From Kingella oralis (GTDB taxonomy: Bacteria > Pseudomonadota > Gammaproteobacteria > Burkholderiales > Neisseriaceae), in contig CAJPSG010000055.1 of NCBI GenBank assembly GCA_905373195.1, forward strand, positions 1 to 6,964: a stretch of DNA of 6,964 nucleotides. The letters are read 5' to 3'. The notes beneath the pieces were generated by a model. The model made no database searches and was not told where the DNA came from. It worked only from the letters and a program-made list of their open reading frames with translations. Of this stretch, positions 1 through 4,889 are shown one piece after another (positions within the stretch are counted from its first letter, which is position 1; the number at the start of each line of letters is the position of its first letter). Position numbers and translations under genes: made by a program.

Positions 1-2
1 TT

Positions 3-14
3 TTCAGGCTGCCT
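3..14 (-). repeat. DNA uptake sequence, AG-kingDUS (exact)
   Basis: The minus strand reads AGGCAGCCTGAA, the exact 12-mer of the AG-kingDUS dialect recognised by the type IV pilus competence machinery (ComP) of Kingella-like Neisseriaceae. It lies just downstream of the DUF262 gene. It is part of a 14-bp direct repeat (1-14) shared with 1955-1968 upstream of that gene, so the gene is bracketed by same-orientation copies. Confidence 0.9.
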
Positions 15-66
15 TTGGGGTTAGGCAATGGATTCAATTGCTTGTTGTTTGGTTTTTATTGCGTGA

Positions 67-1875
67 TTACAGGTTTTCATAATAACGGCGAATTTTTTCT
101 GCCATCAGTTTGCGCCGTTTTTCTAAAAATTGAGCGTAATCTTGATGCGTTGCTGTATTCAAATCGAAGGGAATGCAGTTCGCCGCCATATTTTGCGCCC
201 ATGCTTCTTTTGATTTGATGGAGGTTAATGCCATGCCTTGCGTTGCGATGTCGTTTTTCACTTTTTGCATATAAATCAAAGGTGCATCATCGCTTAATTT
301 GATATTGGTTTGCTGCTCAATAAAAACGTAATTGGCAACTTGGTTGTAATCGTTCTTTTTGTAACCATGCTGGGTTAAATAGTTTTTGGGGAACAGATGA
401 TGCTGGTCGCCGCGCTGTTGTAATAAGCTGTTTACGGTTACGCTGTCCGATAAAAAAGCGTGGTCGTTGTTTTTGCATTGCGCCGCGAGATAGCACAAAT
501 ATGCGCCTGTTGTGCTGCTGGAAGAATTTAAATCGTTTACTAAACGGTGCGTCCAAAATCCGTCATTCAATTCGGCTTGCTCAATTTGGTGCAAATAGGC
601 TTCCAAGCCTCGTTCATCAATGAATTTGCAGTCGCGTTCAATGATGGTTTCAGATGAGCCTGAATAACGCCCTGTTAACACAGACATCACAAACCAGCGT
701 TTGATTAAATGCTGAATCTCAGCTTCGGGGCGGTTGTGGTTACGCAGTTTGAGGTATAGCGCGTAGGCAACGTTCAGGCTGGTTTTGGAGCTGATGAGCT
801 TTTGATTGATAAACCCTGCTGATTGAATCAGCATACAAAAACGTTCGTAATGGGTCTTGTTGAAAAAACTTTCTAAACCGTGGCGCAGCTTGGTATAGCT
901 TTGTTCGGCGATGTTTTCAACGTTGGTACGGTTTTCAAAATCACGCCCCGAAAGCAGGGCAACCAAAGTGCTGAATTTGCCACGAGCAAAAGCGTAGGTA
1001 TAAGCTGCGCGTAATACGTCAATATAATCAGGGATATATAAATCGTCATGGCAGCCTGAAATCCATTTAATTTTGCTAAATGCTTCCGATTGCGTATATT
1101 CCGCATTGTTTTCGGCTAAGGTTTGAGCAAAGCTGCCATCGCGCAACATATGGCAGAAGTAATCAATCATTTTGCGCAATTCCCCACCGCCATATTGCTG
1201 GTCGGCGGCAATTTTGGACATCACAAAATCGGCATTGCCCAGCACCACGCCTTTTTGGTTGATACGGATAAAAATTTCAGTAACGGTATCAATGTCCAAA
1301 TCATGATTTAATTCAATAATGCCGATTTGATTGTTTTTAATAGATTTCAACGCATCAATTCGTTGTTCAATCAGCTCTTCGTCCACTTGCGGATTGGCAG
1401 CAAGATAATCTTTTCGGATTTTGAACGTGCTGGTATTTTCGCCCAATATTTCGGAAATATCGTTAATCCAAACTGGGTTGCGCTCAATAGCAGAGTTACA
1501 GACTTCAAAAAACGCTTCGCCTTCTTGCGCCAATGGGTTGTAGGCGATTTTAATGCGTTCTTTTTTATATTCTTTGTTTAAAACCTGTTGCCCGACCACG
1601 GCAGCGGTTAAGGCGGTAATGCGTTGTTGCCCGTCAATCAACACCTTTTTTCCTGCCGATAATGTGCCGTCTTTCAAGCGTATATCGGGATTGCGCCAAG
1701 TGATGATGTAGCCAACAGGGTAGCCTTTGTAGAGCGAATCAATCAAATCGCGCACTTTGCTGGCTGTCCACACAAAAGGTCGCTGGATTTCAGGAATGGC
1801 AATTTCTCCTGAATTAATCCAGCCCAATAAATTGACAACAAGATGCTGTTGCACAACGTATTTGGATTCAGACAC
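67..1875 (-). CDS. DUF262 / HNH-like nuclease domain protein (GmrSD-type, putative defence)
   Basis: A 602-residue cytosolic protein, probably a nucleotide-dependent nuclease of the GmrSD/SspE/BrxU kind, which restrict modified or invading DNA. The N-terminal DUF262 domain (ParB/Srx-like fold) shows IPEIQRPFVW at 27-36, YPVG at 52-55, the family signature DGQQR at 81-85 and FIRINQKG at 202-209. The middle is helical and poorly conserved. The C-terminus has an HNH-like (DUF1524-type) motif: DQHHLFPKNYL at 490-500, then NQVANYVF and the Asn of TNIK at 511-526. The start is GTG: an in-frame TAA lies 18 bases upstream, no better start intervenes, and GAGGAA (1882-1887) is spaced six bases away. 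No partner methylase, BREX or Dnd gene is visible. It is visibly more AT-rich than the neighbouring ape genes, suggesting transfer. The domain call is firm; the target and any defence role are inferred. Confidence 0.88.
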   Translation of the reverse strand: MSESKYVVQQHLVVNLLGWINSGEIAIPEIQRPFVWTASKVRDLIDSLYKGYPVGYIITWRNPDIRLKDGTLSAGKKVLIDGQQRITALTAAVVGQQVLNKEYKKERIKIAYNPLAQEGEAFFEVCNSAIERNPVWINDISEILGENTSTFKIRKDYLAANPQVDEELIEQRIDALKSIKNNQIGIIELNHDLDIDTVTEIFIRINQKGVVLGNADFVMSKIAADQQYGGGELRKMIDYFCHMLRDGSFAQTLAENNAEYTQSEAFSKIKWISGCHDDLYIPDYIDVLRAAYTYAFARGKFSTLVALLSGRDFENRTNVENIAEQSYTKLRHGLESFFNKTHYERFCMLIQSAGFINQKLISSKTSLNVAYALYLKLRNHNRPEAEIQHLIKRWFVMSVLTGRYSGSSETIIERDCKFIDERGLEAYLHQIEQAELNDGFWTHRLVNDLNSSSSTTGAYLCYLAAQCKNNDHAFLSDSVTVNSLLQQRGDQHHLFPKNYLTQHGYKKNDYNQVANYVFIEQQTNIKLSDDAPLIYMQKVKNDIATQGMALTSIKSKEAWAQNMAANCIPFDLNTATHQDYAQFLEKRRKLMAEKIRRYYENL

Positions 1876-1956
1876 CGTTCTTTCCTCAATTTAAAAGTAA
1901 TAAAAATTAGCCCGCAGCGTGTTTTGCAAAAGCCCATTTGCCATCACTGTGCCCTT

Positions 1957-1968
1957 TTCAGGCTGCCT
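1957..1968 (-). repeat. DNA uptake sequence, AG-kingDUS (exact)
   Basis: Exact AGGCAGCCTGAA on the minus strand, about 80 bp upstream of the DUF262 start. The surrounding TTTTCAGGCTGCCT (1955-1968) repeats positions 1-14 exactly and in the same orientation. Confidence 0.9.
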
Positions 1969-2074
1969 ATTGTTTATTGTTTGCCAGAGTAGGCGTTTCG
2001 CCATCGTGTGCTTATTTTGTTCATCTGCGATACAGCAACAAATGCTCCTGTTTGGATAATAGCAATATAAAGAG

Positions 2075-2086
2075 AGGCAGCCTGAA
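2075..2086 (+). repeat. DNA uptake sequence, AG-kingDUS (exact)
   Basis: Exact AGGCAGCCTGAA on the plus strand, seven bases beyond the apeR stop codon. It is inverted relative to 1957-1968, but that copy is too far away to form a normal terminator stem. Confidence 0.9.
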
Positions 2087-2093
2087 AAACCAT

Positions 2094-3329
2094 CTACGCC
2101 CCCCGCCATCTTTTCAACACCAGCGAAGTATTCACCCCGCCAAACGCGAAATTATTGCTGACCACATAATCCGTTTCAATCTCGCGCCCGCCGCTTGTGA
2201 TGTAGTCCACCCTGCCGCAGTGCGGGTCGATGTTGTCCAGATTCACGGTCGGGGCGAACCAGCCGCTGTTCATCATTTCCACGGCGAACCATGCTTCCAG
2301 CGCGCCGCACGCGCCGAGAGTATGCCCGAGGTAGCTTTTTTGCGAACTCATGGGCACAAAGCCGAACACGGCTTCGGTGGCGAGGGTTTCGGCGATGTCG
2401 CCTTTTTCGGTGGCCGTGCCGTGCCCGCTCACATAGCCGACTTGTTCGGCGCGTATGCCTGCGTCTTTGAGGGCAAGCTCCATGCATTGCTGCATGGTGT
2501 CTTTTTGCGGCTGGGTAACGTGGCTGCCGTCGCTGTTTGCGCCGTAGCCGATGATTTCGGCGTAGATTTTTGCGCCGCGTGCGGTGGCGTGTTCCAGTGA
2601 TTCCAGCACCAGCATGCCTGCGCCTTCGCCAATCACCAAGCCGTCGCGGGCGGCATCATACGGGCGCGGGGTGCGCTCGGGTTCGCTGTTGCGGCGGCTG
2701 GCGGCGTAGAGCGAGTCAAACACATACACTTCCGAGGGGCAGAACTCTTCGCCGCCGCCCGCGAGCATGGTGTCAATCAGCCCGTATTTGATGGCTTCGT
2801 AGGCGTAGCCGATGGCCTGGCTGCCCGAGGAACACGCGCTGGACGTGGGGATAATCCGCCCCGTCAGCCCGAAAAAGATGCCGACATTGGCGGCGGTGGT
2901 GTGCGGCATCATGCGCACATAGGTGTTGGCGTTGAAATTGCGCGAAGTGCCGGTGAGCAGCAGTTCGCCCAAATCGCCGATGTCTTTGGTGCTGCCCGTT
3001 GACGAGCCGCACGCCACGCCCATGCGCCCGTCTTTGATGCGCTCATCGCCGAGCAAGCCCGCGTTTTGCAGGGCTTGTTCCGCCGCGTCCACGCACAATT
3101 GCGACACGCGCCCCATGCTGCGCAGCTGCTTGCGCGTCCAATGCGCGGGCGGGGCGTAATCGGGCAGCGGTGCGCCGAGCTGCGCTTCCAACTCGGGAAA
3201 ACGCTCGCGCCAATCCATATATTGCACAGCGTTTTTTTCGGCGCGAAAGGCAGCCTGAATACTCTGCCAATCGCGCCCGAACGCGGTAATGCCGCCGATG
3301 CCGGTAATCACAACGCGCTTGGTTTCCAT
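2094..3329 (-). CDS. apeR: Beta-ketoacyl-ACP synthase (FabF-like ketosynthase of the aryl polyene cluster)
   Basis: A 411-residue thiolase-fold condensing enzyme that adds malonyl-ACP-derived two-carbon units to an acyl chain. The full KAS II-type fold is present with an intact triad: Cys166 in TSSACSSG (163-169), His303 in SGHGTAT (301-307) and His336 in KSYLGH (331-336), plus the C-terminal NNFAFGGVN loop (392-400). It should therefore be catalytic, unlike the apeC product. It is last in the leftward apeP-apeQ-apeR order, matching the end of known aryl polyene clusters, where ApeR is a stand-alone ketosynthase; this order is why I prefer ApeR to ApeO. The chosen ATG shares its A with the apeQ stop (TAATG), with a GGGGGA ribosome site eight bases upstream. 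A GTG two codons earlier (3335) is possible but sits too close to that site. A housekeeping FabF cannot be fully excluded, but context argues against it. Confidence 0.88.
   Translation of the reverse strand: METKRVVITGIGGITAFGRDWQSIQAAFRAEKNAVQYMDWRERFPELEAQLGAPLPDYAPPAHWTRKQLRSMGRVSQLCVDAAEQALQNAGLLGDERIKDGRMGVACGSSTGSTKDIGDLGELLLTGTSRNFNANTYVRMMPHTTAANVGIFFGLTGRIIPTSSACSSGSQAIGYAYEAIKYGLIDTMLAGGGEEFCPSEVYVFDSLYAASRRNSEPERTPRPYDAARDGLVIGEGAGMLVLESLEHATARGAKIYAEIIGYGANSDGSHVTQPQKDTMQQCMELALKDAGIRAEQVGYVSGHGTATEKGDIAETLATEAVFGFVPMSSQKSYLGHTLGACGALEAWFAVEMMNSGWFAPTVNLDNIDPHCGRVDYITSGGREIETDYVVSNNFAFGGVNTSLVLKRWRGA
3248..3259 (+). repeat. DNA uptake sequence, AG-kingDUS (exact), inside apeR
   Basis: Exact AGGCAGCCTGAA on the plus strand, embedded in the apeR coding region, where the minus-strand reading gives the peptide IQAAF (residues 24-28). 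It lies in the variable N-terminal part, away from catalytic motifs. Confidence 0.88.
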
Positions 3330-4057
3330 TAGCACAATCCCCCGTTCACCGCAATCACTTGGCGCGTGATATACGCCGCTTTTTCGTCCATCAAAAAACG
3401 CACCGCGTGGGCGACTTCTTCGGGCTGCCCCATCCGCGCGGCAGGCACGGCTTTCAAAATCTCGTCCACAGGCACGTTTTCATCGACGATTTCCGTGTCA
3501 ATCAAGCCGGGGGCGACGCAGTTCACGGTGATTTTGCGCTTCGCCAACTCCACCGCCAACGCCTTTGCCGCGCCGATAATGCCCGCTTTGGACGCGCTGT
3601 AATTCACCTGCCCGCGGTTGCCCGTGATGCCCGACACGGAAGCCATGCACACGATGCGCCCGTCTTGGCGGCGGCGTATCATCGGCATGATGACGGGGTG
3701 CAGCACGTTGTAAAAACCGTCCAGATTGGTGCGCAGCACGCTGTCCCAATCGTCGTCTGAAAACGCGGGAAAAGCGGCATCGCGCGTCAAACCCGCGTTT
3801 AACACCACGCCGTAATACGCGCCGTTTGCCTCCACATCGGCGGTTAAGATTTCGCGGCAGGCGGCACGGTCGGACACGTCAAACTGCAACACACGCGCTT
3901 GTCTGCCGATTTCGCGGATGTGCGCGGCAACCGCTTCGGCTTCGTCGCGGCGGCTGCGGCAGTGCACGGCGATGTCGTAGCCGTCTTGTGCTAGCGCAAG
4001 GGCGACGGCTTTGCCGATGCCACGGTTTGAGCCCGTGATTAGGATGGTTTTGTTCAT
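3329..4057 (-). CDS. apeQ: 3-ketoacyl-ACP reductase (FabG-like SDR of the aryl polyene cluster)
   Basis: A 242-residue classical short-chain dehydrogenase that reduces the beta-keto group on ACP-bound polyene intermediates, probably with NADPH. Visible motifs are the Rossmann glycine motif TGSNRGIG (8-15), NAG (87-89), Asn111, and the catalytic Ser140, Tyr153 and Lys157 (YSASK), spaced as in E. coli FabG. Length is typical of FabG. The start is the ATG at 4057, preceded by AGGAAA five bases away. The frame stays open upstream to 4189, but that extension would translate a REP-like repeat and DUS copies, so it is rejected. The gene is separated from apeP by a 237-bp repeat-rich gap and coupled to apeR by a one-base stop/start overlap. 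Between a dehydratase and a ketosynthase it fits ApeQ; housekeeping FabG is the alternative. Confidence 0.9.
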   Translation of the reverse strand: MNKTILITGSNRGIGKAVALALAQDGYDIAVHCRSRRDEAEAVAAHIREIGRQARVLQFDVSDRAACREILTADVEANGAYYGVVLNAGLTRDAAFPAFSDDDWDSVLRTNLDGFYNVLHPVIMPMIRRRQDGRIVCMASVSGITGNRGQVNYSASKAGIIGAAKALAVELAKRKITVNCVAPGLIDTEIVDENVPVDEILKAVPAARMGQPEEVAHAVRFLMDEKAAYITRQVIAVNGGLC

Positions 4058-4083
4058 GAGTTTTCCTGATAAGGGTTTTGGGG

Positions 4084-4100
4084 TTTCAGGCTGCCTGAAA
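4084..4100. repeat. Palindromic dual-dialect DUS
   Basis: TTTCAGGCTGCCTGAAA is a 17-bp palindrome except for its central base. The plus strand carries AGGCTGCCTGAA (4088-4099, the AG-simDUS of Simonsiella). The minus strand carries AGGCAGCCTGAA (4085-4096, AG-kingDUS). One site therefore offers an uptake signal on each strand. It lies 27 bp upstream of the apeQ start. Confidence 0.85.
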
Positions 4101-4130
4101 GCCGCTGTGGTTTGGGTGTTTGCATCATGG

Positions 4131-4201
4131 GTAGGTCGGGCATTCATGCCCGACGTTTTTTCAATTTGCGGATGCTTGTCGGGCATCAATGCCCGACCTA
4201 C
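4131..4201. repeat. REP/BIME-like double palindrome with GTAG ends
   Basis: Two 24-bp inverted units (4131-4154 and 4178-4201) match at 23 of 24 bases and enclose a 23-bp spacer. Each unit is itself a palindrome with 9-bp arms, GTCGGGCAT and ATGCCCGAC, around a 2-base centre (TC in one, CA in the other). Each begins, read from the outside, with GTAG. A 5-prime GTAG next to a GC-rich stem is characteristic of REP sequences mobilised by RAYT (IS200-like) transposases, so this resembles a BIME. No transposase is in the window, and the family assignment is by form only. Confidence 0.72.
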
Positions 4202-4203
4202 TT

Positions 4204-4215
4204 TTCAGACGGCAT
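4204..4215 (-). repeat. DNA uptake sequence, AT-DUS dialect (exact)
   Basis: The minus strand reads ATGCCGTCTGAA, the 12-mer of N. meningitidis/N. gonorrhoeae rather than the kingDUS used elsewhere here. It is inverted relative to 4251-4262; the 13-base arms 4204-4216 and 4250-4262 are complementary. Confidence 0.88.
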
Positions 4216-4235
4216 CCATGTTTCAATATCCTGTT

Positions 4236-4247
4236 TTCAGGCTGCCT
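4236..4247 (-). repeat. DNA uptake sequence, AG-kingDUS (exact)
   Basis: Minus-strand kingDUS that pairs with 4274-4285. The complementary arms extend to 15 bases (4235-4249 and 4272-4286) around a 22-base loop. This is the usual inverted DUS pair found at neisserial gene ends, here directly after the apeP stop. Confidence 0.88.
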
Positions 4248-4250
4248 CTG

Positions 4251-4262
4251 ATGCCGTCTGAA
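4251..4262 (+). repeat. DNA uptake sequence, AT-DUS dialect (exact)
   Basis: Plus-strand ATGCCGTCTGAA, partner of 4204-4215. It falls inside the loop of the kingDUS hairpin, so the two stems cannot fold as ordinary nested hairpins together. Confidence 0.88.
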
Positions 4263-4273
4263 CATCCATAAAG

Positions 4274-4285
4274 AGGCAGCCTGAA
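4274..4285 (+). repeat. DNA uptake sequence, AG-kingDUS (exact)
   Basis: Plus-strand AGGCAGCCTGAA, nine bases beyond the apeP stop codon. It is the first arm of the apeP-end hairpin when read in the direction of apeP transcription. Confidence 0.88.
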
Positions 4286-4294
4286 ACCGAAAAA

Positions 4295-4780
4295 TCAAAC
4301 CGTGCGCGCTTCTTTCGGGCTGTAAACATTCAACGTCGCCTGCGCCAGCAGCCCGTCTTGCGGCAGCGTATCGCGCACATCGTCAGGCGCGGCTGTCCAG
4401 CGCAGTTCGCAGTCAAACACGCCCATGCCGCTGGGGTCTTGGGTGGAAAGATGCGCGGTGGCGGCAAGCGTGGTGCCGACGGGGATAGCATCGGCAAACA
4501 GATTGAGTTTGCGCGTGCCCAGCAGAAAGCCGAGTTTAACTTCTTCGCCCGCGCTCAATGCCTGTATGCCCGCAAACGCGCCGATTGCTTGCGCCATGAT
4601 TTCCATGCCCATCGTGGCGGGCAATACGCCGTTTTGCAGCAGAATATGCTTGCTGCCGATATGGGCTTCTACGCGCACAAAATCGGCGCGGTGTTCGGTT
4701 ACGCGGTCGATTAAAACCATGTGTCCGCTGTGCGGCAGTAAAAAGGCGGGGTGTTCTATGGGGCAGGCGAGGCGGTGCAT
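4295..4780 (-). CDS. apeP: Hotdog-fold 3-hydroxyacyl-ACP dehydratase of the aryl polyene cluster
   Basis: A 161-residue FabA/FabZ-like hotdog protein that removes water from 3-hydroxyacyl-ACP intermediates to give the conjugated double bonds of the polyene. The N-terminal LLPHSGHMVLIDRV segment (14-27) contains the family PH...M.LID motif with candidate catalytic His17. The central helix GMEIMAQAIGAFAG (58-71) supplies the acidic residue, Glu60. Length fits the ApeP type. It is first in the leftward operon. The ATG at 4780 follows a leader of about 20 bases from a strong minus-strand -10 element, but its Shine-Dalgarno is weak. Divergent pairing with apeC and the downstream ketoreductase and ketosynthase support ApeP. 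Known aryl polyene systems use a second dehydratase (ApeI), not present here. A thioesterase of the same fold is the main alternative. Confidence 0.86.
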   Translation of the reverse strand: MHRLACPIEHPAFLLPHSGHMVLIDRVTEHRADFVRVEAHIGSKHILLQNGVLPATMGMEIMAQAIGAFAGIQALSAGEEVKLGFLLGTRKLNLFADAIPVGTTLAATAHLSTQDPSGMGVFDCELRWTAAPDDVRDTLPQDGLLAQATLNVYSPKEARTV

Positions 4781-4809
4781 ATCGGCTTGATGTGTTTTGA
4801 AAAAACGCG

Positions 4810-4838
4810 ATTATACCAATGCGCCCGCGGTTTCATAA
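4810..4838 (-). promoter_or_regulatory. Candidate sigma-70 promoter for apePQR
   Basis: The minus strand carries a perfect TATAAT (4810-4815) preceded by TGG, an extended -10. The -35 is poor (TTATGA, 4833-4838) at a 17-base spacing, as is common with extended -10 promoters. Predicted transcript start is near 4803, about 23 bases before the apeP ATG. Confidence 0.6.
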
Positions 4839-4859
4839 GGTGTTAATTTCGGTTAAAAT
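4831..4859 (+). promoter_or_regulatory. Candidate sigma-70 promoter for apeCDEF
   Basis: The plus strand has TAAAAT (4854-4859, five of six to consensus) 17 bases after a weak TTTCAT (4831-4836). The predicted start is near 4866, giving a leader of about 24 bases. The -35 overlaps that of the leftward promoter, so the two would compete. TTATAC at 4811-4816 with TTGATG at 4787-4792 is a less likely alternative. Confidence 0.4.
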
Positions 4860-4889
4860 GCACGCCTTTTCCCGCCGCAGAGCCCCACC

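Larger units (their letters stand above)
1876..2093. other. Intergenic spacer between apeR and the DUF262 gene
   Basis: These 218 bp separate two minus-strand genes. They hold two kingDUS copies in inverted orientation: 1955-1968 and 2075-2088 are complementary over 14 bases but about 106 bases apart. I see no short hairpin followed by a U-tract, so there is no convincing intrinsic terminator after apeR. No strong promoter for the DUF262 gene is obvious. The only clear signal is its Shine-Dalgarno at 1882-1887. Short open frames here have no recognisable product. Confidence 0.6.
4058..4294. other. Repeat-packed gap inside the apePQR operon
   Basis: This 237-bp non-coding gap lies between the apeP stop and the apeQ start. 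From left to right it holds the apeQ ribosome site, a palindromic DUS (4084-4100), a REP/BIME-like element (4131-4201), and two inverted DUS pairs of different dialects that interleave (4204-4286). No U-tract follows any stem on the minus strand, so none is a textbook terminator. In an apeP transcript the structures could still slow RNases or cause partial termination, giving unequal apeP and apeQR output. Confidence 0.7.
4781..4889. promoter_or_regulatory. Divergent ape promoter region
   Basis: The 109-bp region separates apeP (leftward) and apeC (rightward) and must carry both operon promoters unless transcripts enter from outside. Besides the candidate promoters listed separately it holds GTTAA twice, at 4842-4846 and 4852-4856, starting ten bases (one helical turn) apart and overlapping the rightward -10. 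This could be a regulator site, but no regulator gene is in the window. Confidence 0.6.

Noticed and set aside
1049..1060. TGGCAGCCTGAA inside the DUF262 gene
   Set aside because: It is an 11/12 kingDUS match with the core intact, but a lone near-match in a long gene is weak evidence, so it is not listed as a feature.
1955..2088. Inverted DUS pair as a transcription terminator after apeR
   Set aside because: The 14-base arms are complementary but about 106 bases apart and no U-tract follows, so it does not look like an intrinsic terminator.
1938..2600. Plus-strand open frame of 220 codons opposite apeR
   Set aside because: It is the antisense shadow of a high-GC gene with biased third positions, has no recognisable domain, and overlaps a well-supported ketosynthase.
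3359..3760. Plus-strand open frame of 133 codons opposite apeQ
   Set aside because: It is a His- and Arg-rich antisense shadow of the reductase gene, with no domain and no ribosome site that I can see.
3752..3761. GTCGTCTGAA, the core of the AG-mucDUS dialect, within apeQ
   Set aside because: Only the 10-base core matches and both leading bases differ; one such core in about 7 kb could be chance and encodes an ordinary SDD stretch.
4058..4189. In-frame upstream extension of apeQ giving a 286-residue protein
   Set aside because: The extra 44 residues translate the REP-like repeat and DUS copies, align with no reductase N-terminus, and the ATG at 4057 has a good Shine-Dalgarno directly before a canonical FabG start.
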